From Panagrolaimus kolymaensis (Eukaryota; Nematoda; Chromadorea; Rhabditida; Panagrolaimidae), in assembly GCA_028622995.1 (NCBI GenBank), contig JAJQJQ010000044.1:1054001-1118000 (forward strand): a stretch of 64,000 bases of DNA, given 5' to 3'. Made by a program: the position numbers and the translations under genes. The notes beneath the pieces are model-generated. The model ran no database searches and was not told the origin of the DNA. It saw nothing but the letters and a program-made list of their open reading frames with translations. Positions 26,406 through 36,640 of this stretch are shown piece by piece (the stretch's first letter is position 1; the number at the start of each line of letters is the position of its first letter).

Positions 26406-26936
26406 TTAAGAAGTTGTAGAATTATTAAGAACTTTATTAACTTGAATTCTCGATTTTAATCGTCGAGCTCGATTCATTTCATTTCCAAGAAATTCAGGAT
26501 AAGCTTTGTAATAAGTGCTAACTTTATATTGACCACATCTCGCTACTCTCTAAAAAAACAAAAAAGTATTATTTTGTTATTTTTTATATCTAAAATCTAT
26601 CATACTTGTCCAATAACCACAGTTTCACCAGGTTCAACTGTAATATCCATTGTAAATGTTTCAGTTTCAGTAAAAGTTTGAGTTGTAGTTGTTTCTTGCC
26701 AAGTTTTCCATTCTTGACTCATGGATGCTGACATTTGAAATAAATCTTCCAACATGGCTCCAACTGTCATCTAAATTTTATTTATTTTAAGTTAACTATG
26801 TTTTGGAAAGTTTGTTTTGAAAATAAAATATTTTAGATGAAATGCATCTCTCAACGAAAATATAATTTCATACCGAAATTGAAGTTGTTTGAGATTCACC
26901 GTTGGTTACGGATTTTGTATCAACGATATGAAAATA
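26406..26936 (-). pseudogene. 5'-truncated gene, weakly aerolysin-like (LIN-24-type) domain
   Basis: Three exon segments (transcript order: up to ~26936 to 26874, then 26770-26606, then 26549-26406) join in frame through 103- and 56-nt GT..AG introns. The reading runs VDTKSVTNGESQTTSIS, then MTVGAMLEDLFQMS, WKTWQETTTTQTFTETETF, VEPGETVVIGQ, and RVARCGQYKVSTYYKAYPEF to a stop. Alternating Thr-rich strands around a V-x-P-G turn, followed by G-x-Y-x-V-x-T, recall the aerolysin-like beta-pore fold found in nematode proteins such as LIN-24; this is a weak resemblance, not a demonstrated homology. The frame is closed by a stop at 26937-26939, exactly where homology to a dispersed repeat starts (also at 36465), so the 5' part has been lost. 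Whether anything is still expressed is unknown. Confidence 0.5.
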
Positions 26937-27110
26937 TTAAGCAAAAGAATTTATTTATTTAAATTTACCTTTTTACTGAAAATATTTTTTAATTTTCCTT
27001 ATTTTTCTTCCTTTATAATTTGTTGAATGACTCAACGGCGTTATTGGTTCTAAAAACATATGTATTTTTACAATGTGCTAAAAACTTTTGAACACAAATT
27101 TAAAACTATT
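26935..27110. repeat. Dispersed repeat, copy 1
   Basis: About 175 bp similar to 36465-36640: both contain ATTAAGCAAAAGAATTTATT, then ACTGAAAATATTTTTTAATT, an ACAGCG/ACGGCG-GTT block and GCTAAAAACTTTTGAAC followed by AAATTTAAAACTAT. The left edge coincides with the break in the aerolysin-like gene. Probably part of a transposon of unknown type. Confidence 0.7.
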
Positions 27111-27111
27111 A

Positions 27112-27180
27112 GGTTGTTTCATAAGTTCTTTCCGCGATAAAACAATTTGGCCAAATTATGAGAATAAAGCTTTTATAATA
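27112..27180 (+). mobile_element. Possible solo mariner-like end
   Basis: TTAGGTTGTTTCATAAGTTC, preceded by a TA dinucleotide and followed by a run resembling the inner end of mariner-type inverted repeats. The matching right end was not found nearby, and the following ~250 bp contain no recognisable transposase, so at most this is a decayed or deleted element. Confidence 0.35.
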
Positions 27181-27795
27181 GGTTTTGCCGATGTTTGTAG
27201 GGTCAATTAATGGGCTTTCGACGATAAAAAAAGATATGGCACATCATTGGATAATTACTATAAGGGAATACTGTAATGCCAGAGGGCATAAAATTTAAAG
27301 CATTCAAGCCACATATTAGAGGTAAAAATGATGTTGCAAACACACCAAAAAGACATTCAATACACTTATGAAAAGATTTTACATTCACTCCTTTTTGGCA
27401 TTTTTTAAAGTACACCTTTTTCTGTAGTATGCGTCGTTAGCATAGCGAATTGGTTTTGTAATTCACGCCTTTTGGCATCAATTTAGATCCCGATTTTTTT
27501 CAGTGTGTATAGCTATATTTGGTGGATGTATGATGATAGCTATCAAAAATAAGGTTATTGACCATATTTTGATATGAAACTTTCAGAATAATTATTTGAC
27601 ATACTTTTGATGCTAAATATACCATAAAAATAACCATTCAATGCATAATAAAATGATTTTATAAAATAAAAATTACAAAAAAGAGTACATTTTTTTGTTA
27701 AAACATAAGAAAAAAACAAAACCCAAAAAAAGTAGCATTCTCAACTCAAAAAGCATTTTTCTATTTTCAAGTATAACATTAAAAAAAAAAGGTTT
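27181..27795. other. Intergenic spacer with duplicated AT-rich segment
   Basis: No exon seen. The part around 27655-27740 (TTATAAAATAAAAATTACAA.., GAGTACATTTTTTTGTTAAA) is repeated at 35130-35210, next to the Thr-rich gene. Confidence 0.5.
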
Positions 27796-29917
27796 TTAAT
27801 CTGATTCCTCTTCTTCAGATTCAAGTTCGAGATCAGATTCATTTTCATTTTCGGATTCACTTTCAGATTCAGCAGCGTCAGACAGAGACTCGGTTTCAGA
27901 TTCAGAATCATTGAATTTAAACATATCTTTATAAAAAACTTTTATATCATTAAAAATTTTAATACATGGTTTTTGACTATTTGGTTTCCAGGTTTTTAAA
28001 CAGCTTTTAAACCCTTTTTTAATTTTGTTAATAAAAGTATTCGAGGCTGGTTCCATACCAAACATGAATTTAACTTTAGCTTTTGGTGAAAGAGCTTTCT
28101 AAAAAATTTTAAATATGTTTTTTTAAAATTAAGTTGAAAAAACTTGAGTTCTTACGGTAAGAAATTCATAAAACATATCAATATCGAATGGAACCGTAGG
28201 AATAATTTGCATTTTTAAATTTTTCCATTTATTTTTCCATGGAAATGAAACAAGATCATCGAAAGTATTTTTATCAATAATGCACCAACCCAATCTAAAT
28301 TTTTAGAAAGATTTTATAAATAAAATAAATAAATAGAATACTTACGAAATTTGTTTTACATTTGATAAATGTGATAATACATAGATAAGTGGCAAAGGAT
28401 CCTTATTTTCTCTAATTAAACTACTTTCAGATTTCCAAATTTCAATTTTTCCTGAATTTGTTAACACATCAAAATCATTTTTAGAAATTTTTGCAGCTGC
28501 AATATTAATTATTCGAGCATCACATCTTACTATTTTTGATAGAAACATATCAGCTTTTTGAAATTGTTGAAAATGTAAAATGAAACAATTAGTAACCCAA
28601 ATATTTTGGATTGTTTTCATTCTTTCTGATCCTTCTATAATATTATCGAATGTTTCCAAAGTTTTTCCAAATAATTTCCAATTAATATTTTCAACAATAT
28701 AATATGGTTTCATATTATAAAGCTTTTGACAAGTTTGATGGAGTTTTCGCATAATTTTAGGATTAGCTGTTTTTATAATATATTCCATAAATGAGTGATG
28801 AAATGGAAAAATTTGGTTAACAATTTTACCATGGGTTTTAGAGTTGATCTTCTTTTCAATAGGTTTCTTCTTTTTTGCTATAAATGATATTGTGTTTATT
28901 ATAATTAGATATAAAATATGTTTTTATCGATAAAAGCTTACTAATTTCTTTCCATTTTTGTACCAATGATTCACGGTTAATTCTTTTATTTTTAATTGAA
29001 GTCATTGGTTGCAGTTTGCGTTTTTTAGCTGGAGGTTGTTGTTGTTCCCCTTCATCAATATCCGAATCAAAATTTTCTGTATAACCCAGTGAAAATTGAA
29101 TATAATTTTCTTCATCATCTTTAAACTTAATATCTATGAATGCGTTAGGTTGAGAATATTGCTAAAAATAAAAGTAAGAAGATTTAAAGAGAAATTATAT
29201 ATATAGTTTTACTTGAATAAAATTGCAAAATAAGCTAGCATCTATTGGTGCATCGACGCCTTCAAGGCAGAACTTTTCAAACTTTGTTGTCCATGGAATT
29301 GAAAATAATTTAGAAGTTGTTTTAGGAGTAACATGACAATATCCCATCCTAAAAAAATGTGTATATTCATATATACTTTTAGTGAATATGAAAAAAATAG
29401 CCTACGCAATGCTTGAAGCCTGTGGAATGTGAACCAATAAATCTTCAAGAGGAACTCTTGAATTATCTTCATTATCAACATGAACCGCATGAAAATGGAT
29501 TCTTTCAATGTTTCCAGATTTTGTTAAAAAATTATATTCTTTTTTGGTTAAAGTAATAAACCCTGTGATTTCAAGAATATAACCATCAAATCGAACAATT
29601 TTAGAGATGAGCTCATTGCATTGTTTAAATTGTTTAATATATAAAGCTTTCTTTATCCACAAATTATCTATTTTTGGTAATTCATTAAACCCGAAAATAT
29701 TATCATTTTTTAGTAACATTTTTTTGTAAATTTCGCCAAATTTACCATCTTCAGCAATACAATATGGAGCTTCACAATAAAGCTGTTTGCTCGAGCGATG
29801 AAGCTTTTTCATAACCTTCGCATTAGCTTTTTTGAGGAAATAATCTTTGAGTTTTGCAGGAATAGATAGTTTCTGTTGAATCATATTTTCGCGATTAATA
29901 GGAATATCTTTAGCCAT
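27796..29917 (-). CDS. Tandem F-box-like protein, six exons, two domain copies
   Basis: Exons (transcript order) 29917-29406, 29348-29213, 29161-28942, 28877-28346, 28294-28156 and 28098-27796 join in frame for 613 residues; introns are 51-64 nt. Start: ATG at 29917. The first unit opens SIPAKLKDYFLKKANAKVMK (F-box-like helix pair: KVMKKLHRSSKQLY), runs through LSKIV/LISKIVRFD strand motifs and IPWTTKFEKF. A linker holds a PPAKKRKLQP basic stretch (possible nuclear signal). The second unit repeats the order: FPFHHSFMEYIIKTANPKIM, KLHQTCQKLY, LSKIVRCDARI, SFPWKNKWKNLKM, then KALSPKAKVKFMFGMEP and an acidic Ser/Glu C-tail. The family is typical of clade IV nematode expansions; F-box proteins recruit substrates to SCF ubiquitin ligases through SKP1, but SKP1 binding here is inference. 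Phase agreement across all five introns argues for one gene; two adjacent genes are the alternative. Confidence 0.7.
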
Positions 29918-32228
29918 TTTTACTAAAAGCAAAAAATAATTATGATTTTATTTCGCGAGCAATTTATTAAGGGTTTAATAAAAAGGAGTAAAATATAAAA
30001 GTCTCGCTAAAAAAATAATACAACTCTAATTGCCAAATGTCAAATTATTAAACCAAAACCATCCAAAATAATGAAATAAAGCCCCTTTTTATATTGATGC
30101 TTTGACTTCGAAACTTTCACACTTATTGTGAAAATGATAGGTCATCATCATATTTGAAGAAAGTCAGTAAACAAATTGATATTCAGGGAAAGTTTTTTTT
30201 TGTGTGTGGCAAAAATCAAACATGGCTTTGCCGCTTTTTATAGAAAATTAAGGGGCATCCCCTTATATGAATTAATTTTAAAAAAATATATTAAACTTAA
30301 AATTGTATATTTTAGAAAAGGTTAGCAAAGAAAAAAAAATTCTGGATGGAACTAATATTTTCAAAAAAAATAACATAAAAAATTGGAAAAAGCAGGAACC
30401 AACGATCAAACAACGCTATAAAAAAAAGAATTAATAAATCGTTAGCAGTAAATTTTTTTTTTGAAAAAGTGAACGACTTGCGAACAAAAAAATCATAAAA
30501 AAATTAGAAAAGGATCTCATTCGTTTTGGCGCGCTAAAATTGAAAAATGGTTTTCAAAATGAAAAAAAGCCATTTTATTTTTTTGCCAAATTAAAAAATA
30601 GAAAGATTAAAAGCATTCATTAATTTTCATTCTTCAAAAAATTACCATATTTTTTAAAATCAATATTAACGTAGTTTTGGTTTAAAAAAATTTGAATCAT
30701 CATCAAAAAAACGTATGAAAATAAATTCAGCCTAGCTGTAACAAAAAATATTATCGATCGCATTTTTTCTCTATTTTTTTTTAATTTGCGGCTGGCTTTC
30801 TTCCATTCGTTGTTGCCTTTTATTTCCGATCGATTTTTTTTAAAACCTTTAATATTTTTTTTTGAATATTTTAAGAATATTTCTTCTTTTTTTGTTGCTT
30901 TCTTCAAAAGAACATCCGTGAGTATTAGGATAACTTCTTCCATGATATGCAAAAATTGCTCCCCTCTTTTTTTACTTATTCATTTAATGAATCATTTCAT
31001 AGTATTAAAACGAACAAATACTGCACCAAAATCTATTATTATACTTGCCCAAGCTATTTTAATGCCATCCAAAAGATAATTCATGATCACAAAAACAATC
31101 ATAGCAAGCTTGACGAAATAAATGGAAAAAAAGTTTCTGTGTACATGTTTTTGACTTACATATTTTTGTTTTATTTTTGTTTTATTTTTTATGTGAATAT
31201 AGTGAAAAAAAATAAATAACTGGTATAATAATTACTTAAAAAATAGCATTAGACAATTTAAAGAATTTTCTTTTAGCCCTGCACTGTTGTTTTTTTAGTC
31301 TGCAAAAACATTTTATTTGGAAAATATATATACTGAAAATAAATCCAACCGAATTCCGTAATAAATTCTTTTTTCCTATGCTTTTCTTTGAGTTTTTCTT
31401 TCATCAAAGAAGAGTTTAAAAAAAATCAGGATGATTTAATAATTTTATTTTATTTCTTGAAGATGGATGCTGCTACGTCCACAACTATAATAAAAAATAT
31501 CAGTTTTTAATGATTAATTTATTTTTTTGATATAAAAACTTTCAAAAATATTTATTTAATAAACTAAAATAATTTTTTTTATTGTTTCAATATCTTCTTT
31601 TTCATTATCAAAATTGTGTTAGATCCGGATAGTATTCGTATTTTAAATTTAATTTAATTTTCCTGCACAACAATCCGGCACCTGAATCACCTTTTCTTTC
31701 CATTTTTAAATATAAATTATGTGTTTGATTAGCATTTGAGTATTTTGGTTAAAACTCTTTTATGTATGGATAAACATAGATTTTTTAAAATCCAAGCTTA
31801 ACAGTTTTTTTTGTGTAAATTAAAATAAAGTTTTAAAAAAGCGAGAGAAAAAAAGAATTAAATTTTCAAAAAAAAAAAGAAGAAAGAAGAAAGAAATTAT
31901 TTTTATAATTAAAAAAAGAGTTCGCTGTCAACATTAGTTTTTTATTTTTGCTTTTCAAAAATATGAAAATAAATTTTTCTGTTTTGTTTCATAAAAAAAT
32001 CGTTGTCTGCATATTGATTTTTTTTTTGTGACGACGACGTGAGAGAGAAAAAGAGTTCGAAAGACGCATATTTCTATTGTTTTTTTTTCTCCAACGTTTG
32101 TTGTTTGAATGTTGGTCGATCAAACAAAGAGAAAAAACTGAAATGAAAATCAAAAAATTAAAAACTTTTTGAATGTTTATTTTGACTTTTTAGATTGAAT
32201 AAAGCGCAGAAATTATAAAATTATATTT
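29918..32228. other. Gene-poor region with one weak protease-like relic
   Basis: No convincing exon. Open frames at 30620-31219 on both strands are Lys/Phe-rich and overlap each other, as expected from A/T runs. The only protein-like signal is the segment at 31618-31760 on the minus strand, listed separately. Confidence 0.45.
31618..31760 (-). pseudogene. Possible serine-protease active-site relic
   Basis: On the minus strand the frame reads NLYLKMERKGDSGAGLLC, then RKIKLNLKYEYYPDLTQF and stop. GDSG[AG]-x-L-[LV]-C is the active-site serine motif of chymotrypsin-like (S1) proteases. No His or Asp motif or upstream exon was found in the neighbouring 2 kb, so this may be a chance match or the last scrap of a dead gene. 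Confidence 0.25.
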
Positions 32229-32867
32229 AAATCATAACTATTACAAGGCTAAAAGCCTAAAAAAGGTGGAAGTTGAGTCTTGAGTCAATAAAAGTATGGA
32301 AATCTCAAAGATTCAAGCCGACTCAACTTCGCGCCCCAAAAAAAATTTTTTGAGAAAAAAGTAGCTTGATTTTTTGTGAATATCTTTTTTTTCATTGAGG
32401 AATTTGTTCAAATACAAGCTTCATGTTAAGATAACTCCAAAAAAGGTATTCATTTATAAAAAAATGTACCAACAAGATATATTTTTATATGTGAAAATCT
32501 GTTATTGAAAGGTTTTTAAAGATATATATATAAAAGTGATTAGTTAAAAAAAACTTTAGTAAACGTAATCAAACGCTTTGAATTACCTAGAATATCGTAT
32601 TGAAAAACCATTAATTTTAAAAATAACTAAAAGAGATATAACAGGTAAATTTGAAAAATTACGAAAATTATTTGAAGCAAAAATTTAAGGCTATTTTATT
32701 TAAAACATTAGTAAATGTAAAAATTTATTTTAAAAAAATGAAGTGCAAAATTTTTTTTGGGGCGCGAAGTTGAGTCGGCTTGAATCTTTGAGATTTCCAT
32801 ACTTTTATTGACTCAAGACTCAACTTCCACCTTTTTTAGGCTTTTAGCCTTGTAATAGTTATGATTT
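32229..32867. mobile_element. 640-bp foldback element with ~119-bp inverted ends
   Basis: Bases 32229-32347 and 32749-32867 are near-identical inverted copies, starting AAATCATAACTATTACAAGG and including AAGTTGAGTCGGCTTGAATC and GGGGCGCG near the inner ends. The ~400-bp interior is AT-rich and non-coding. This is the structure of a MITE or foldback transposon. I found no clear target-site duplication, so the exact borders and superfamily are open. Confidence 0.8.
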
Positions 32868-32976
32868 CCATTCTTTTATTGAGCTCGAAGAGATTTATAG
32901 ATGTAATTTGAAAATTTAAATACCAAATAAATAAAAGAAGGTGCTTGACTAGTGTATTAGTATTTTTAAAAGATAA

Positions 32977-33114
32977 ATGGAGAAACAATCAACTCTGGAT
33001 AAAATAATACTTCGCAAAAAGTACCTGACGGTACTATCTGACCAAATGGAGAAGTTGGAAGTAAAAATTTGTAGCATGGGAAAAATCTTGAATTTATATA
33101 AGAAATTTTTTTAA
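32977..33114 (+). CDS. 45-codon open frame, possible small gene or exon
   Basis: ATG at 32977 to TAA at 33112-33114. The product (MEKQSTLDKIILRKKYLTVL, then a QMEKLEVKI heptad-like stretch ending YKKFF) is amphipathic and has a more protein-like composition than surrounding frames, with potential for a short coiled coil. It is below the size where chance can be excluded and has no recognisable homologue, signal peptide or partner exon. Confidence 0.25.
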   Translation: MEKQSTLDKIILRKKYLTVLSDQMEKLEVKICSMGKILNLYKKFF

Positions 33115-33433
33115 TGCAAAGCATTTTTATAAATAACTCCAGCTTAATTAAAATTTCTAACTTAATTTAACAGAGACCAAAGAGTCTGTAGTTAAAAAGA
33201 TTCACTTTTAACATGGTATTTTGCGTTCGCATCGGAATCAATTCAAATTTTAGTAGTCCTAATCTTTCTTTCTTTAAAGACACATAAACGGATTTCACTT
33301 CATTAATGAAAAAAAATACATGCCAAATAACGGGGTAGTTTTATTTTTAACTTTTACAGTAAAAGTAATTCCTTTAAAAACATAAAATTTGCTACTAAAT
33401 ATTGGAAATTAAAGCTCGGAAAAAGCGAAAAAC

Positions 33434-33456
33434 TCTTTCGCCCTTCGGGCGAAAGA
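33434..33456. repeat. 10-bp-arm hairpin with TTC/GAA triloop
   Basis: TCTTTCGCCC and its exact complement GGGCGAAAGA around a TTC loop. The inner nine bases, GCCCTTCGGGC-type, are identical to the core of the hairpin at 16402-16430. Confidence 0.85.
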
Positions 33457-34250
33457 AACTTTTTCTACTTTTTCTCCTCGCATATATGTCGGGAGAAGTT
33501 TAAGTCAATCACCATTTCTCACAAAGTTCTTTATTTTCAGTTAGGTATGGAATAGCTCAATCAAATACTATAATCCAACTCCATATAAGAAAAAAAGACC
33601 ATACTTGTCACAAAATTTTTACTTAAACTATTAAATTATCTCCTCGTGATTCATTCATATGGGTTAGAATATTTGAGATTTTTAAAAAACATAATCTGCC
33701 ACTGAAGTCCACTAAACTTTATTTTTTCCCTCTCTTCTAAAGCTCAAAAAATATTTCAACAAATCTATTTAATAAATTTAATCTGAACAAAATGATCTGA
33801 CGAGGAACCTTCATTTAGTAAAAACTCCTAGCAATCCATAATTTTTTCTTTTGTTTGTTTTATGGATAAAAGCATAAAGTCAAGGTGCATAAAAACCACC
33901 TGCAAACAAGTTTAATATAACGATAAATTACGCTTTTTTTTTTAGAAAAGCAGCGCTAAATTAGCTTTTAAAAAAACAATCCTCAGAAAATAAAATCAAC
34001 GTTTTTTTATTATAGGAGAAAATGTGAAAATTTAGGAAAATATGAGGGACTTTAATAATAAAGCAATTGAAAATTTCGGTTTTACTTGAAGAATGTTGAC
34101 ATCAAAAAAACTCCTTCTAAATTTATTTTTTTAAAAGATTAAGAAACAACAAATATTTATCGTTTCAAATGCAATAAAAAAACAATATTTTGAACATTTC
34201 TAGTTTAAACCATATAGTGTTTATTTATAATAGTATTACCATATCCAAAC
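33457..34250. other. Non-coding AT-rich stretch
   Basis: No exon, repeat or structured element recognised on either strand. Confidence 0.5.
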
Positions 34251-34427
34251 ACGTCTGTTTTTTTGCGAAATTTGGTTGGAAGAACAATCTAGAAAAAAGT
34301 GACTGTATTTTTTCGAACGACACGGAAACAATCGCTTTGAAAGACGCATAAATTCAAAAAGACAAAGAGATACTGTCACTTTTTTCTAGAATGTTCTTCC
34401 AACCAAATTTCGCAAAAAAACAGACGT
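34251..34427. mobile_element. Foldback hairpin with 53-bp arms
   Basis: 34251-34303 and 34375-34427 are inverted copies differing at one base, beginning ACGTCTGTTTTTTTGCGAAA, separated by a 71-bp loop. Directly abuts the palindrome at 34442, so the two may belong to one composite element. Confidence 0.85.
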
Positions 34428-34441
34428 GCAAAGGATTTACT

Positions 34442-34639
34442 TTAAAGGAACAAGACTATTTGATGCCTTTTCGAAAATTTCGATACTGGGGCTGGGAGGA
34501 AGAGTTGGGGCGGCGCGTGTTTGAATTACCGTGTAAGGCAGTAGGTACACGGTAATTCAAACACGCGCCGCCCCAACTGTTCCTCCCAGCCCCAGTATCG
34601 AAATTTTCGAAAAGGCATCAAATAGTCTTGTCCCTTTAA
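34442..34639. mobile_element. Near-perfect 94-bp-arm palindrome with 10-bp loop
   Basis: Arms 34442-34535 and 34546-34639 differ at only two positions and are separated by AGGCAGTAGG. The inner part (GGGGCTGGGAGGAA..GTTGGGGCGGCGCGTG) is far richer in G+C than the surrounding DNA. Transcription in either direction would give a ~94-bp double-stranded RNA. It has no coding content. Confidence 0.9.
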
Positions 34640-34971
34640 CTATAAATAAATTTCATTCAAAAAAATTAATATCATCCTTTTTCTTTATCCATTTCAAAAA
34701 ATTGCACTTTTTCTTTCCTTTTTTACAAGGGCATTTTCGTGCTAAGAATTGTAACGGAACGACAAACAAACAGACATTTTTTTTTGGACACGTTTTTAGT
34801 CAAAACTCTCGACTTATAAGCTTTTTTTTCTGGATTTCTTTACAGATATAATCTACAGATGGGCACTCATAAGTCTACCAAATTTCAACCATAGTAGATA
34901 AACATAAACACATGAATAAGCTAGGTGGAAAAAAAAAGAGATCTTGCGCTCCGTCAGCCACAACTCAACTT

Positions 34972-35034
34972 GGGCCAGCTTTTCGCATGTAGCACAATCG
35001 CTTCGCGATCGTGCTTCATGCTCTGGCTGGCCCC
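34972..35034. repeat. Imperfect GC-rich hairpin with TTC/GAA triloop
   Basis: GGGCCAGC and GCTGGCCC close the outer ends; the inner stem GCACAATCGC / GCGATCGTGC (34992-35014, one mismatch) surrounds a TTC loop. The long minus-strand frame through it is a by-product of the local GC content. Confidence 0.75.
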
Positions 35035-35118
35035 AAAAATGGGCCACAAAAAACATTTAAAAAATCTCTAAAATTTATTCTTTATTTATTATTTGTTGAA
35101 TCTCACAAATTCTAATGT

Positions 35119-35502
35119 TTAAAAAAATAATTTTATAAAACAACAAAAACAAAAATTACAAAAAAAAAGAGTACATTTTTTTGTTAAAACATAAAAAAAA
35201 CAAAAACCAAAAAAATTAGTCAATGGAATAGATGCCTTAGGTATATAAAGGAGCAAAATGTTGGGTGGCTGAATACAACCAGCTGTAGTGGTTGATGTGG
35301 TGGTCGTTGTGCTTGTTGTTGAAGTTGTGGTCGTTGTGCTTGTTGAGGTTGTGGATGTTGTTGTTGGTGGATTTGTGATGAGCATCGTGGTTGAGGTAAT
35401 TGGTATGTCTCCATAATCCATTGGCGGAGCCATGGCGATGCACGTTTCACCACGATGAGCCATGATCATTAAACAAAAAACCATAAAATAAATAGCCGCC
35501 AT
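35119..35502 (-). CDS. Thr-rich mucin-like secreted protein
   Basis: From ATG at 35502 the protein opens with a signal-peptide-like stretch (MAAIYFMVFCLMIMAHRGET) and soon reaches a central block of nearly pure Thr/Ser built from TTTSTT-type units (35284-35375), a dense O-glycosylation target typical of mucin-like secreted proteins. The tail, from IQPPNILLLYIP, becomes Phe/Cys-rich where it enters an A/T-run repeat also present at 27.66-27.74 kb, so the final ~35 residues, or the stop at 35119, may be an artefact of that repeat. The frame is also open upstream to 35613, but the chosen start gives the better signal peptide. The CAACAAC-type Thr codon repeat is likely to vary in length. Confidence 0.55.
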   Translation of the reverse strand: MAAIYFMVFCLMIMAHRGETCIAMAPPMDYGDIPITSTTMLITNPPTTTSTTSTSTTTTTSTTSTTTTTSTTTAGCIQPPNILLLYIPKASIPLTNFFGFCFFYVLTKKCTLFFCNFCFCCFIKLFF

Positions 35503-36464
35503 TGAAAAATAATTTCTGTAAAAAAATAAATTAAAAGTTTGATTGCAAAATAGATCTCTGAAAGTACAAAGAAAGGAAAAAAGAGTCATCAAGAAAATAA
35601 TATTTATTAACACAGAAAAAACAATGAATTGAGAGAGTGACCTGATCTTGTGGCGATGATTGCGATTTTATATGTCAAAAGAATGTTTTAATTAAAATTA
35701 ATTAATCATTCATGTTCCAAGGTCGTTGTGGTCATTTTTTTTATTATAAAAAAAACAAAAAGAATTAACTTTTATGCGTTCCAATTTTCAAACGAAAGAA
35801 ATTTTTTTCAAACTTTAATTTTTTAAATGAGTTTTCTGATTCATATTTTTTGAATATTTTAAATTTACTTTTTTTTAAATATATTTTTTGTTCTCATTTT
35901 TTATTCCAAGCCTACTATTAGCTTAAATCAAACGCATATTAAATTGATTCAAGCTAAAGAAAAAAAAATGGTGATTTTTCAAACCAACGTTGCCATAACA
36001 TCGGTTTTTGGCTCAACATAGGGTATTATGGGGACATACCAATTAAATCGACCACAACATTTAAAATTTAAAAAAATTAGAAGATTAACACCTAATGTTG
36101 CTTCATCGGTTTTTATCCCAACACAGAAATTTAATAAAGTTTAATAAATGTTATAATGATTTTTTTATTACTGTTCTGCAACAACACCAATCATTAGTTT
36201 TTTCTAAAACAAAGAAAAAACTTTAATATTTGCTAAAATTTGAGTCTTTTGATTTTTTACAACAAATTGAATCATTTTTGTTATCGATCCTCATGGTTTA
36301 TGGGTGAGATAAAGAAGTACGCCAAAATATGGCCCATTTAAATGTGATTTGGCACCTGGTAAGTCGATTTCTTTCATAGTCGGCAATCAATTAGTTAAAA
36401 ATTAATGAAGTTCAATTTATCGTTTGCTACTATGCACTTTTTTCTATTTATCGACTTGAAATTA
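35503..36464. other. Intergenic spacer
   Basis: No exon seen. Contains two diverged copies of an AACRTTGC..CATCGGTTTTT..CAACA unit at ~35987 and ~36092. Confidence 0.45.
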
Positions 36465-36640
36465 TTAAGCAAAAGAATTTATTTATTTAATCATACTTTT
36501 CTACTGAAAATATTTTTTAATTTTCCTTATTTTTCTTCTCTTAAAATTTTATGAAGCTTTCTACAGCGTTGTTCGTTCTCTCATACATTTTTTCTATTCG
36601 CTAAAAACTTTTGAACGCAAATTTAAAACTATAATGAACG
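36465..36640. repeat. Dispersed repeat, copy 2
   Basis: Similar to 26935-27110 over its length, in the same orientation (see copy 1 for shared blocks). Ends near AAATTTAAAACTAT in both places. Confidence 0.7.

Noticed and set aside
27203..27415. Minus-strand 70-residue frame next to the mariner-like end
   Set aside because: No transposase catalytic motif (DD34D) or HTH-like segment; probably chance.
30620..31219. Overlapping 90-110-residue frames on both strands
   Set aside because: Mutually antisense, Lys/Ile/Phe-rich and without splice or start context; A/T-run artefacts.
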